64,000 nt of DNA from contig CAKQTZ010000007.1 of the NCBI GenBank assembly GCA_934277375.1, positions 141,471-205,470 of the forward strand, in the 5' to 3' direction. Position numbers and translations under genes: made by a program. The stretch comes from an uncultured Coprococcus sp. Lineage in GTDB: Bacteria > Bacillota > Clostridia > Lachnospirales > Lachnospiraceae. Shown here piece by piece: positions 44,062-52,505 of the stretch. How positions within the stretch are numbered: the stretch's first letter is position 1; each line of letters starts with the position of its first letter. The notes beneath the pieces were generated by a model. It searched no databases and was not told where the DNA came from. It worked only from the letters and a program-made list of their open reading frames with translations.

Positions 44062-45207
44062 TTATCTCATATATGGAGCATCCCACAGCTTAAGCTTTGT
44101 TCCGATGCCTTCCCTGAGTGCCTTCTGGTAACACTCATAGCCCCAGCCTACATCAAGAATCGGCATACCGCCAAGGCTCACAAGAAAGATCTCATCATCG
44201 CTTGTTCTAGCGGGTTCAAGGCCACGCATTATGTTGCCCAGATGCCTGATCTCCCCCTTCTCTATCCAGCCATCCGTCACCATATTTACAAAATGAATGC
44301 CCGGTGTTCCAAGGGATATCCTGTTGCCATCCTCATCCCACTCCTGATACACATTTACATATTCCTCATACATCTGTATATTGTCTACAACCTTCGTCAC
44401 GTGGTCCCTGACAAATTCCAGATCCATATCCATGGTTCCCGATGAAATTATAGTACATCCCGGTTTTACCCATGCCGGATCTATAACAGGCCATTTCCTA
44501 GGCTCCACTGATACCGCCTCCGCTATGATATCTGCATCCCTCACGGCCTCCTCCAGAGTATCACAGATGATTATCTCCCTGAGACTCTTATAGTTCTCCC
44601 TGGCAAAATCCGCCAGCTCATGAGCCGTGTGCGAAGTCTTTGAGCTGCCCTTGATCTTCAGCACCTCCATGTCCGGGAACTTTGCCATGATAGCCATGAG
44701 GCTTGTCCTTCCAATCACTCCTGCGCCGAGGATCGTCAAAACCCTGCTGTCCTTTCTTGCAAGATACATGGCAGTAAGCCCTGGCATCGCTCCGGTCCTC
44801 ATGGCACTTAGGAGATTGGCTGACATGTACGCAAGTGGCTGGCCTGTCTCCACGTCATTCAGTGTTGCCATGAGTATGGATCTCGGCAGACCCTTGTGCG
44901 AATTTCTGCCATTTGAACCATACCACTTCTCACCACACATATGAAATCTTCCGCCGAGATATGCCGGCATCGCCATAAATCTCCTGTCTGCTGAGTCCGC
45001 CAGCGGAAAGTTCGGAATGTCTGATTTCTCCGGGAATATGAGCTGTACACCATGATCGTTATGCGCTCTGCCGCCCATCAGATAGTCACCCTCGCTGAGA
45101 AGTGTTATGACCTCCCCTATGGTGTCCACAGCCCTGTCCGCATCGAGTACACCCGCTTTAATCATGTCCTCTTCATTCAGAAATAAGAATTCAACCTTGC
45201 TGTCCAT
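44062..45207 (-). CDS. Ornithine cyclodeaminase / mu-crystallin family protein (paralogue 2)
   Basis: 381-aa paralogue of the 33.4-kb protein, sharing 'MAMPAYLGGRFHMCGEKWYG', 'GLPRSILMATLNDVETGQPL', 'MRTGAMPGL' and the C-terminal 'WGYECYQKALREGIGTKLK'. Here the Rossmann loop is canonical ('ILGAGVIGRTSLMAI'), unlike GPGVIC in paralogue 1. ATG 45207 has AGGAGG 7 nt upstream; the longer frame to 45255 is Thr-rich and unlikely. Last gene of block B, 134 bp after the alcohol dehydrogenase. Likely reduces or deaminates an imine/amine product of the dehydrogenase complex (inference). Confidence 0.83.
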   Translation of the reverse strand: MDSKVEFLFLNEEDMIKAGVLDADRAVDTIGEVITLLSEGDYLMGGRAHNDHGVQLIFPEKSDIPNFPLADSADRRFMAMPAYLGGRFHMCGEKWYGSNGRNSHKGLPRSILMATLNDVETGQPLAYMSANLLSAMRTGAMPGLTAMYLARKDSRVLTILGAGVIGRTSLMAIMAKFPDMEVLKIKGSSKTSHTAHELADFARENYKSLREIIICDTLEEAVRDADIIAEAVSVEPRKWPVIDPAWVKPGCTIISSGTMDMDLEFVRDHVTKVVDNIQMYEEYVNVYQEWDEDGNRISLGTPGIHFVNMVTDGWIEKGEIRHLGNIMRGLEPARTSDDEIFLVSLGGMPILDVGWGYECYQKALREGIGTKLKLWDAPYMR

Positions 45208-45341
45208 ACTGCCACCTCCTGTTGTATTTACTGTAGTATTTACTGTCGCCTTCATTCACTGTCGCCTGCATATGCCTGATTCTTTCTGCCATTATCATGC
45301 TTCCCATGACTTCGGAACAAATCGCATATCTTACAAATTAT

Positions 45342-46520
45342 CTATTTTACTTTTTTAAAGCATCTTCTATATATCTCCACTACATCATCCTTTGTCAGAG
45401 GCACCCTGCAATGCTCAAGGCCCTCTGATGCCGCCTTCTCAGCCATCTCGTCAAAGTCCTTCTCATACGGCACGCCCAGCTCGCCGAGATCTGGGGTCAG
45501 ACCCATGTCCTCATACAATTTCTGAGTCTTTGAGATAGCTTCTCGGGCTATATCATAAGGATCATTTGTCCTGTCTATATCCCACACATTTACGCCGTAA
45601 TTTACGAGAACAGGAAGGCTCTTCTCGTTAAGAATGTAATCCATCAGAACCGGCGTGATGATCGCAAGTCCGTGTCCATGTGTTATATCATAGTAAGCAC
45701 TGAGCTGATGCTCTATGGAATGCGCAGGCCATGGACCATCCTTGCCACACGCTATGAATCCATTTATCGCCCACTCAGATGCCCAGAGGATATTTGCCCT
45801 GGCATCGTAATTGTCCGGCTCTGAGACAGCCACCGGGCCGTACTTGATCAGAGTTTTAAGCAGAGCCTCCATCATACGATCCTGCATGTATGTGTCTCCA
45901 TTATCCGCAAAATAAACCTCAAATATATGGTTCATGATATCCGCCACACCTGCTGCCGTCTGGTATGCGGGAACGGAAAATGTATACTCAGGGTCAAGTA
46001 TCGCATATGCAGGATAGAGCAGATCAGATGCAATATCCTTCTTCTGCTTTGTCTCCTCATTCGTGATAACTGCAAATGGATCCATCTCAGACCCCGTCGC
46101 AGCCATGGTTGCGACAGCTATGATCGGCATAGCATTCTCTATCTTCTCCGGGTGTCCGACCAGATCCCACGGATCACCGTCATAGCTCGCTCCGGCTGCT
46201 ATAGCCTTGGAACAGTCTATTGTACTTCCGCCACCTACGGGCAGTATCACCTTCACATCATGCTCCAGACACATCTGCACACCCTTCTTCACCGTTGTGA
46301 GTCTCGGGTTGGGTTCTACACCCGAAAGCTCAATATGGGAAATGTGACTACAGTCAAGTAACTTGATTATCCTGTCGTACAGCCCTGTCCTCTTTATACT
46401 TCCGCCTCCGTACACCAGCAGAACACTGTCTCCGTATTCGCTGATGTACCCCGGCAGATCATCAATGGCGCCCTTGCCAAATGATACCTTTGTCGGAATA
46501 TTGTAAAAAAAGTTCTCCAT
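45342..46520 (-). CDS. Iron-containing alcohol dehydrogenase
   Basis: 392-aa group III (Fe) alcohol dehydrogenase of the butanol dehydrogenase BdhA/YqhD type. NAD(P) motif 'ILPVGGGSTIDCSKAIAAG', metal ligands around 'PAYQTAAGVADIMNHIFEVY' and 'PWPAHSIEHQLSAYYDITHG', 'HGLAIITPVLMDYIL'. Likely reduces an aldehyde released by amine oxidation in this cluster (inference). 19 bp downstream of the FAD oxidoreductase gene, same strand. Confidence 0.92.
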   Translation of the reverse strand: MENFFYNIPTKVSFGKGAIDDLPGYISEYGDSVLLVYGGGSIKRTGLYDRIIKLLDCSHISHIELSGVEPNPRLTTVKKGVQMCLEHDVKVILPVGGGSTIDCSKAIAAGASYDGDPWDLVGHPEKIENAMPIIAVATMAATGSEMDPFAVITNEETKQKKDIASDLLYPAYAILDPEYTFSVPAYQTAAGVADIMNHIFEVYFADNGDTYMQDRMMEALLKTLIKYGPVAVSEPDNYDARANILWASEWAINGFIACGKDGPWPAHSIEHQLSAYYDITHGHGLAIITPVLMDYILNEKSLPVLVNYGVNVWDIDRTNDPYDIAREAISKTQKLYEDMGLTPDLGELGVPYEKDFDEMAEKAASEGLEHCRVPLTKDDVVEIYRRCFKKVK

Positions 46521-46539
46521 GTTTTATCTCTCCTTTTGT

Positions 46540-47679
46540 CTACCTGACAGCCTTGAATCTATCATATCGTAAGGACGATATATCCACCACCGTCTTCTCG
46601 CCGAGCGCCATCTGTGAGAGCATCAGTCCCACAGCCGGTGCCGTTCCAAATCCATGCCCTGTAAATCCACATGCCAGTATAAGTCCCGGAACCTCGTCAA
46701 CCTCGCTTATGACTGGAACACCGTCATAACAGAGATCAAGCCATCCGCCCCAGGTCCTTACGATCTTGGCATCAGCCAGCATCGGTATGTATCCCATGAT
46801 CGCCCTGCATCCGGCAGATACGGTGAGTGGTGAAGTCTTGAGCTCATCCAGCCCCATGTCCGTTGTCTCCTCAAATCCCGAATCTGAGCCAAATACAAAT
46901 GATCCGTGCTGTGACTGATGTCCGTAGAAGTCAGCGGATGCAACGCCAAGCATGATGTCGAACATATGCGGCTGCACCTCCGTAACCAGTGCCTCCTCAA
47001 AATACTTTGTCATCGGCACATCTATCCCAACGGTCCTTGCGATGAATCTGCTCTCATATCCGGCAGCCAGTATGACCTTGTCTGCCTCGAACACCTCACC
47101 GGATTCCAGTATGACCTTTCTAAGTTTTCCCTTCACCTTCTCAAGTGCCACAACCTTTGCATCGGTGTAAAAATTCACTCCCAGCTCCGTTGCCCTCTTG
47201 TAATACGCAAGAGTCGTCAGCATAGGATTTGCATGTCCATCCGTAGGACACCAGCTTGCACCTATTATCTCGTCCGAGAGGTATGGACATATCTCCTTCA
47301 CTTCTTTGCCGTCTATGATCTTCATGTCAAGTCCAAGGGAATTTGCATTTGCCGCAAGTTTTCTGAGTTTTTCCATATGGGCATCCGTCTTGCCAAGCCT
47401 GAGGTTGCCCTTCTGATAATATTCCACATCAACCCCAAGCTCCTCGGAAAGTGTCGGCCACATATTCTGCACTGCATACATAGCGTATGGAAGCTCCCTT
47501 ACATCTCTTCCCGACTGTCTGACTCCGCCTCCGTTTCGTGAAGAGCCTCCGTGTCCTATGCTCTGACTTCCCTCAAGCACTATTACATCCTTCATTCCTG
47601 CCTTTGCCAGATAGTAAGCAGCAGCGCATCCATTTACACCGCCGCCGATTATTATAACCTCTGCTGTATGTTTACTCAT
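46540..47679 (-). CDS. FAD-dependent amine/imino-acid oxidoreductase, catalytic subunit (HcnC/DAO-like)
   Basis: 379-aa DAO-fold flavoprotein. 'AEVIIIGGGVNGCAAAYYLA' is the FAD Rossmann motif and 'GHGGSSRNGGGVRQ' the family-typical loop; 'GWLDLCYDGVPVISEVDEV' and 'ACGFTGHGFGTAPAVGLML' close the FAD site. Homologous to the beta/catalytic subunit of HcnABC, opine oxidases and D-hydroxyproline dehydrogenase. ATG 47679 with GGAGG 8 nt upstream; it overlaps the preceding BFD gene by 8 bp. With its three upstream partners it should form one membrane- or ferredoxin-linked dehydrogenase complex. Confidence 0.87.
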   Translation of the reverse strand: MSKHTAEVIIIGGGVNGCAAAYYLAKAGMKDVIVLEGSQSIGHGGSSRNGGGVRQSGRDVRELPYAMYAVQNMWPTLSEELGVDVEYYQKGNLRLGKTDAHMEKLRKLAANANSLGLDMKIIDGKEVKEICPYLSDEIIGASWCPTDGHANPMLTTLAYYKRATELGVNFYTDAKVVALEKVKGKLRKVILESGEVFEADKVILAAGYESRFIARTVGIDVPMTKYFEEALVTEVQPHMFDIMLGVASADFYGHQSQHGSFVFGSDSGFEETTDMGLDELKTSPLTVSAGCRAIMGYIPMLADAKIVRTWGGWLDLCYDGVPVISEVDEVPGLILACGFTGHGFGTAPAVGLMLSQMALGEKTVVDISSLRYDRFKAVR

Positions 47680-48004
47680 GAGCCTCACCTCCATCTCTCG
47701 CAAGTATGCGCATCTCTGTAGGTCTCATAGGTGCCCTGGATGTGGCTGGCTCTATGTCAAGGGGTGACACATGAAGCTCCCTTGCCACAATGCCCTTCAC
47801 CAGCTTGCCACAGGTCTGACCCTGACACAGCCCCATTCCGCACCGGAGGAATCTTCTAATCTCTTCTATAGTAAGCATTCCCGCATGGACTGCCTGCCTT
47901 ATCTCGCCCTTTGTGACCTCCTCGCATCTGCACACCAGCATGTCGTCATCCGGTGCCGGAACATAAGGTCCTATGGCGTCAAGTTTTTCTCTGATATCTA
48001 TCAT
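47672..48004 (-). CDS. BFD-like (2Fe-2S)-binding subunit
   Basis: 110-aa protein with a [2Fe-2S]-binding BFD domain: 'MLVCRCEEVTKGEIRQAVHA' and 'FLRCGMGLCQGQTCGKLV' hold four conserved cysteines. In HcnB/OoxA-type enzymes this domain is the C-terminal part of the FAD subunit; here it is a separate gene, showing fission. It overlaps both neighbours (4 bp with the FAD/4Fe-4S gene, 8 bp with the DAO gene), so all are translationally coupled. Confidence 0.88.
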   Translation of the reverse strand: MIDIREKLDAIGPYVPAPDDDMLVCRCEEVTKGEIRQAVHAGMLTIEEIRRFLRCGMGLCQGQTCGKLVKGIVARELHVSPLDIEPATSRAPMRPTEMRILARDGGEAHE

Positions 48005-49578
48005 AACCGCACCTCCTTGAAAAATCTCGCCTTCATCACCATATCCTTCGGCACCCTCATGGTCAGCAGATTTGTATGGTCAAATGCTTTTGCGCTTCTG
48101 ACATTTACGACCTCAGCCTCACATACCTCATGCCCATCCCGGCCAAGTGCCACGCCCTTTGTTCCTTTCTCAGGAATCGGCAGGAACTCATATGGTAATG
48201 TCACCGTTCCATAGCCATCCCCGGTGTCCTCGTCCACCAGGAATATGGCCTGTCCTGAACAGCTTGCAACACACATGCCGCAGCCTATGCACGGATTCTC
48301 CGTCACCGTCGGAAGTGATGTGATATTTGCGCCTATGCTTATACAGCCCTTCGGGCACGCATCCTGGCATGGATTGCACGGAATGTTCTGGGTACACTCT
48401 ATAACCGGATGTATACCCTTCCTGTGAGTCACTCCCGGATATCTCTCTATCTCGTCATCTGCCACAAATCCGTGCTCCAGCAGATTCATCGATACATCTA
48501 TGCCTTCCTCTGTTTTCTCGATCAGCTTTCCCCTGTTCTTCGGTGCAAACATTCCCTCACGGAGGCTTCCAAGTGCATCCTCAAGCTCCGATGCACGCGC
48601 TTCCATCTCTGATTTTTCTATAAATCCTAGATCCTGCGATATGACAGATCCCGCTATCCTGCCCTCGATCATGGCTGAGCTTGCCTCCTCGATTCCTGAC
48701 ACATCCCCGGCTGCAAATATTCCCGGCACTGAGGTTCTGCCCCATTCGTCACACTCAGGAACATATCCGCCCGGAGTATCCTTCATCTTTACGCCCGCCT
48801 GCTTTAAAAGCTGTGACATAGGTGAAAGTCCAACGGCAACGCATATCGTATCAACGTCAAATGTCTTTTCAGTTCCCTCTATGAAATTAAAATGGCTGTC
48901 GACCTGTGCGATCTTCACCCCTGTTACCCTGTCTGTTCCGCTTGCCTCAACGATTGTATGTGACAGGTAAAATGGCACTCCACATCTCGATATCTTCGCA
49001 GCATGTACTCCGTATCCTCCGATCCTCGGTGCCGCATCAACCAGTGCCACTACCTCACAGCCTGCCTGCATGAGCTGATAGCTGACGACAAGTCCGACAT
49101 TTCCTGAGCCAAGCATCAGTATCCTGTTGCCCGGCTTTATATGATGGAGGTTCATCATAGTCTGGGCGGCACCTGCGCCGATGACTCCCGGAAGTGTCCA
49201 TCCCTTAAAAGTTACCATGTTCTCACTGGCTCCTGTTGCCACCAGCACACTGTCGCCCTTGAAATGCTTTATCTCATCACCGATCCTGACTGTCACTTCC
49301 TTCTCGTCATAGAGACCCACAACTGTTGCGTTAAGCCTTACATCCACGCCCAGTTTATTTGCCTCCTCTAGGAGTTCATAACCGATATTGAATCCTCTTA
49401 TCTTCGCCTTATGTTCCTTTGAACCGAAGAACTTATGTATCTGCTTGAAGAGCTGACCGCCCGGCTTTGCATTCTCATCGAATACTATCGGCTTCATTCC
49501 GTTCTTTGCAGCCTCTATCGCGGCGGAAAGTCCCGCAGGGCCTGCGCCTATCACTATCAGATCGTATCTCTCTATCAT
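48001..49578 (-). CDS. FAD oxidoreductase with inserted/C-terminal 2[4Fe-4S] ferredoxin module
   Basis: 525-aa pyridine-nucleotide-disulfide-type flavoprotein. FAD motif 'DLIVIGAGPAGLSAAIEAAK', second Rossmann 'RILMLGSGNVGLVVSYQLMQ', closing motif 'TSVPGIFAAGDVSGIEEASS'. About residues 395-460 carry a ferredoxin-like module, 'CTQNIPCNPCQDACPKGCIS' and 'CIGCGMCVASCSGQAI'. In HcnB-like proteins the C terminus is a BFD domain, so this protein swaps in ferredoxin clusters, pointing to a ferredoxin-like electron path suited to an anaerobe. ATG 49578, AGGAGG 8 nt upstream. Confidence 0.87.
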   Translation of the reverse strand: MIERYDLIVIGAGPAGLSAAIEAAKNGMKPIVFDENAKPGGQLFKQIHKFFGSKEHKAKIRGFNIGYELLEEANKLGVDVRLNATVVGLYDEKEVTVRIGDEIKHFKGDSVLVATGASENMVTFKGWTLPGVIGAGAAQTMMNLHHIKPGNRILMLGSGNVGLVVSYQLMQAGCEVVALVDAAPRIGGYGVHAAKISRCGVPFYLSHTIVEASGTDRVTGVKIAQVDSHFNFIEGTEKTFDVDTICVAVGLSPMSQLLKQAGVKMKDTPGGYVPECDEWGRTSVPGIFAAGDVSGIEEASSAMIEGRIAGSVISQDLGFIEKSEMEARASELEDALGSLREGMFAPKNRGKLIEKTEEGIDVSMNLLEHGFVADDEIERYPGVTHRKGIHPVIECTQNIPCNPCQDACPKGCISIGANITSLPTVTENPCIGCGMCVASCSGQAIFLVDEDTGDGYGTVTLPYEFLPIPEKGTKGVALGRDGHEVCEAEVVNVRSAKAFDHTNLLTMRVPKDMVMKARFFKEVRL

Positions 49579-49590
49579 AGCGGTCACCTC

Positions 49591-49908
49591 CTAAAAATCC
49601 TTCTCTGCCGACGCACCGTACTGCGTCCTCACGTCCATTCCCTCTTCCAGAGGAGTGATGCACGTTCTTATATTTGGCTTGCCATTTACGACCATGACAC
49701 AGTCCGTACATCTTCCTATGGCGCAGAACACACCTCGCGGCTCATGTCTCTTCTTGGTATATCTGTGTGTCATGACGCCCGCCACTCTGAGCGCCGCCGC
49801 GATCGGCTCGCCCTCTATTCCCTGAAGCGTCTGTCCATCATATGTGAAATTCACCAGCCTGCCCTCCGGGGTGTCCCCCAGTATCGGGTGAGTTAATATC
49901 CTATCCAT
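49591..49908 (-). CDS. (2Fe-2S)-binding protein, HcnA/SoxA-N-terminal-like
   Basis: 105-aa subunit with a plant-type [2Fe-2S] fold (Fer2_4): 'VNFTYDGQTLQGIEGEPIAA' and the cluster loop 'GVFCAIGRCTDCVMVVNG' with a later Cys in 'IRTCITPLEEG'. Equivalent to HcnA or the N terminus of sarcosine oxidase alpha. ATG 49908 with GGAGG 7 nt upstream is preferred to 49914 or 49947. First gene of block B, 12 bp before the FAD subunit, and downstream of a long structured leader. Confidence 0.88.
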   Translation of the reverse strand: MDRILTHPILGDTPEGRLVNFTYDGQTLQGIEGEPIAAALRVAGVMTHRYTKKRHEPRGVFCAIGRCTDCVMVVNGKPNIRTCITPLEEGMDVRTQYGASAEKDF

Positions 49909-50265
49909 AGCCATTCCTCCTTTTTGACTTGCTGACGGAGCCGTCATCTACTTTATGCCCCCGAATCACCAGTGCTATGGTGCCATTGCTGGGTCGCTCC
50001 CGCTTAACTCAGCCTGCAGCGGTACTAAGGTGCCGCTTGAGGCGCCACCACTGGTATCGCCCCCTCACTCACGTTCGGCGGCAGGTCGGAGTTGCCATGC
50101 AAATATGTGCTTACGCACATAGGCAACTCCTAAGGACCGGCGGCCTCGTATTCCCTGTAAGGGTATCACATCATCAACGGTCCGGGCATTAACATTATTA
50201 ATTCGGCTCCTGATAGCAGCTTCATCCAATAACTCGTCATCCATTATTGTGTGGTTGATTAACTT
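49909..50265 (-). promoter_or_regulatory. ~350-nt structured leader of the amine dehydrogenase operon
   Basis: The predicted 5' UTR is GC-richer than its surroundings and full of long-range complementarity. GGAGTTGCC (50122-50130) pairs with GGCAACTCC (50088-50096), capped by TATGTGC-GTAA-GCACATA with a GNRA tetraloop and extended outward by GGTC/GACC and GCCGCC-type pairs. ACCAGTG and CACTGGT (about 50049 and 49968) enclose GGCGCC/GGCACC pairs and an AGCGG/CCGCT hairpin. GACGG-CTC-CGTC precedes the ribosome binding site. I match it to no riboswitch class. Confidence 0.6.
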
Positions 50266-50271
50266 GGTGAA

Positions 50272-50302
50272 ATGGTAAACCCTTGTACCATGCTAGAGTC
50301 AA
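50272..50302 (-). promoter_or_regulatory. MerR-type promoter (19-bp spacer) of block B
   Basis: TTGACT (50297-50302) and TACCAT (50272-50277) are separated by 19 bp, the long spacer typical of MerR-activated promoters. Within it, GACTCT and AGGGTT form an imperfect dyad. The divergent merR-like gene lies ~260 bp away. Confidence 0.75.
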
Positions 50303-50562
50303 TGTGGTTGATATACTTTTGTAAAATTCGTTAGATAGGAAGATTTAGCGGTCAGGTAACTTAATTTTATTAAGTAATATCGAAGTAAATAGAATTTGAT
50401 TAGGTGGTGTGTTACTATACAGGCATATAAATATCATGTACATAAAATGTATTACAGAATATTTGGGGCACGATACATATACATGCAACCAGTATTTGAA
50501 TTATACACAACCACCGACTGCCAGAAGTTTGTTATACGAGATCGGGAATTGGAGATTATATT

Positions 50563-51390
50563 ATGAAGAAAAAGGATACTTTCAAGATTGGGGAATTGTC
50601 TAAGCTGTTTGATATCGGAGTCGATTCCATCAGATATTATGAGAAGGTTGGGATATTGCACCCCGTGAGAAATGATGATAACAATTACAGAATGTACACC
50701 ATTGATGACGTGCGCCGCCTTGCGCTTATCCGTGAGCTGTTAGGGCTCAGCTTTTCCACTGACCAGATCCGTGAATATGACGAGGACAGAAATGTTGATA
50801 GTACCACTGCTCTGCTCAGGGCCGAGCTTGACGTGGTTGACGCCGAGATTGCCAAGCTGAGAGCCACCAGAGACAGCATCCAGAACCGGCTAGACACCAT
50901 CACATCCCTTTACAACCCAGATATTCAGAATGAATTTGAGACTATTGTGATAAAGGAGCTTCCAGACCGGAAGTGCATCATGGTCACTGACGACAATCTT
51001 CCTGATGATTATGTCTCCTATTATGTGGTCAAATACATGCAGAGCCACAACGCCAAGATTGACACTATAGGTGCGTGTGACTGCTATACCCTTGACATCC
51101 CCGGAAGCAATCCAAAGTCCAAATATTACCGCACAAAAAATGTGTTCTTCTTTGCTCCATATCTTGAAGCCAGTGATTGTAATTACACCCTTCCCGCTGG
51201 AAGATATCTCTCACTGACATACCGCGGCGCCCTCACAAAAACAAAAGAGCTGCTGCCACAACTCTATAAATACGCACAGGATCACCAGCTTGAAACTGCC
51301 GGTGCCCCTGTTGAAATGTGCCATATAGATGATTACGAAACAAACGACGATAGCGAATATATCATCGAGCTGCAGCTCATGATTAAATAA
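50563..51390 (+). CDS. MerR-family regulator with GyrI-like effector domain
   Basis: 275-aa BmrR-like activator. N-terminal winged helix 'FKIGELSKLFDIGVDSIRYY', 'EKVGILHPVRNDDNNYRMYT', a coiled-coil dimerisation helix (about 80-115), and a C-terminal GyrI/AraC-E-bind type domain ('LPAGRYLSLTYRGALTKTKE', 'APVEMCHIDDYETNDDSEYI'). Such regulators untwist 19-bp-spacer promoters after binding cationic or amphipathic ligands. It diverges from block B, whose promoter has that spacer, so it most likely controls amine catabolism. GGAG is 8 nt before the ATG. Confidence 0.9.
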   Translation: MKKKDTFKIGELSKLFDIGVDSIRYYEKVGILHPVRNDDNNYRMYTIDDVRRLALIRELLGLSFSTDQIREYDEDRNVDSTTALLRAELDVVDAEIAKLRATRDSIQNRLDTITSLYNPDIQNEFETIVIKELPDRKCIMVTDDNLPDDYVSYYVVKYMQSHNAKIDTIGACDCYTLDIPGSNPKSKYYRTKNVFFFAPYLEASDCNYTLPAGRYLSLTYRGALTKTKELLPQLYKYAQDHQLETAGAPVEMCHIDDYETNDDSEYIIELQLMIK

Positions 51391-51408
51391 ATACCCCCAA
51401 TATCAAAT

Positions 51409-51452
51409 GTCGCGGATCAGATCCTCACAGATCCAATCCGCGGCATATTTTA
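51409..51452. terminator. Bidirectional terminator
   Basis: CGCGGAT..GATC pairs with GATC..ATCCGCG, followed by GGCATATTTTAG on + and ACATTTG on minus. It sits between the convergent merR-like and glycerol-1-phosphate-dehydrogenase-like genes. Confidence 0.7.
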
Positions 51453-52505
51453 GTCAAATACCCTCTTGAGCACCTCATCATCATACAGGACACTCTTGGC
51501 AAGTTCTCTGTACCTCTCCTCATGAAGATATGTATGCCGGTGCGGCTTTATCTGTGGTGCCATATCTATCGCCTTCGCAAAATCTTCACGCTTAAGATCA
51601 AGTGTGGCCACATAATCCCAGAATCCGGTTTTTTCAAATATAGCATTTACCCTAACATATCTATGATCCTGGACAACTGCCATTATATACGTTGCGATTC
51701 CGACCTGAATTCCGTGCAGCTGCGGCTGCTCCAGCATCTTGTCCAGTGCGTGTGATATAAGATGCTCACTTCCGGATGTAGGTGTACTTCCACCTGCAAT
51801 CTCATTTGCAACACCACTCATGGCCAGAGAATCAAGAAGTTCTTTCAGGAACAGATCGTCCTTTATAGTCTCAAACGGAGTCCTGACAAAACTGTTTACA
51901 GCCTTCTTCGCTATCATCACCGCAAAATCGTTCATCTCAGAATAACCAAGCTCAGACTCAAAAAGCCAGTCATAAAGTGATGTGATCTTAGATACCATAT
52001 CGCCTATTCCTGAATACAGGAACCTCTCCGGAGCGGATTTGATGATCTCTGTGTCCGCTATAATTCCATATGCCATTCTGGCTGGCACCGAAGTACGACG
52101 GCCATTCACCATGAGAGATGCGCTGGCGCTGGAAAATCCGTCCGACGATGCAGATGTTGGAATACTAATAAACGGAAGCTTCCTGAGGTATGCAGCATAC
52201 TTTGCCACATCTATGACCTTTCCTCCACCTATTCCAACTATCACCTGTGCCTTTGCATCTATGTCAAATGCCAGCCGGATTATATCTTCTATATTAGTAG
52301 AATCCAGTTCCCTGTATTCCACAACAGCCACATTCTCTTTCTTCAGAGAATCCATAACCTGCTGTCCAAACATATCTATGAGCCCATTTCCAAAATAGAT
52401 AACTGCGTTCTTCATTCCTGACGCACTTATATACTTACCCAGATCATTCAGGGTACCCTTGCCAATCTTAAGTATTGTTGGTATTGCTATATGACTTCCT
52501 GCCAT
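51450..52505 (-). CDS. sn-glycerol-1-phosphate dehydrogenase-like (AraM/EgsA family) protein
   Basis: 351-aa iron/zinc-dependent dehydrogenase of the glycerol dehydrogenase superfamily. NAD motif 'VIVGIGGGKVIDVAKYAAYL' and the AraM/G1PDH segment 'FISIPTSASSDGFSSASASL' are clear; metal ligands likely lie in 'SGSEHLISHALDKM' and 'QLHGIQVGIATY'. AraM makes glycerol-1-phosphate from DHAP, used in some Gram-positives for heptaprenylglyceryl phosphate. Monocistronic; GGAGG is 6 nt before ATG 52505. Confidence 0.88.
   Translation of the reverse strand: MAGSHIAIPTILKIGKGTLNDLGKYISASGMKNAVIYFGNGLIDMFGQQVMDSLKKENVAVVEYRELDSTNIEDIIRLAFDIDAKAQVIVGIGGGKVIDVAKYAAYLRKLPFISIPTSASSDGFSSASASLMVNGRRTSVPARMAYGIIADTEIIKSAPERFLYSGIGDMVSKITSLYDWLFESELGYSEMNDFAVMIAKKAVNSFVRTPFETIKDDLFLKELLDSLAMSGVANEIAGGSTPTSGSEHLISHALDKMLEQPQLHGIQVGIATYIMAVVQDHRYVRVNAIFEKTGFWDYVATLDLKREDFAKAIDMAPQIKPHRHTYLHEERYRELAKSVLYDDEVLKRVFD

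Noticed and set aside
50065..50244. 59-codon frame in the block B leader (minus strand)
   Set aside because: No ribosome binding site, overlaps a strong hairpin, and resembles no family; more likely chance in GC-rich RNA.
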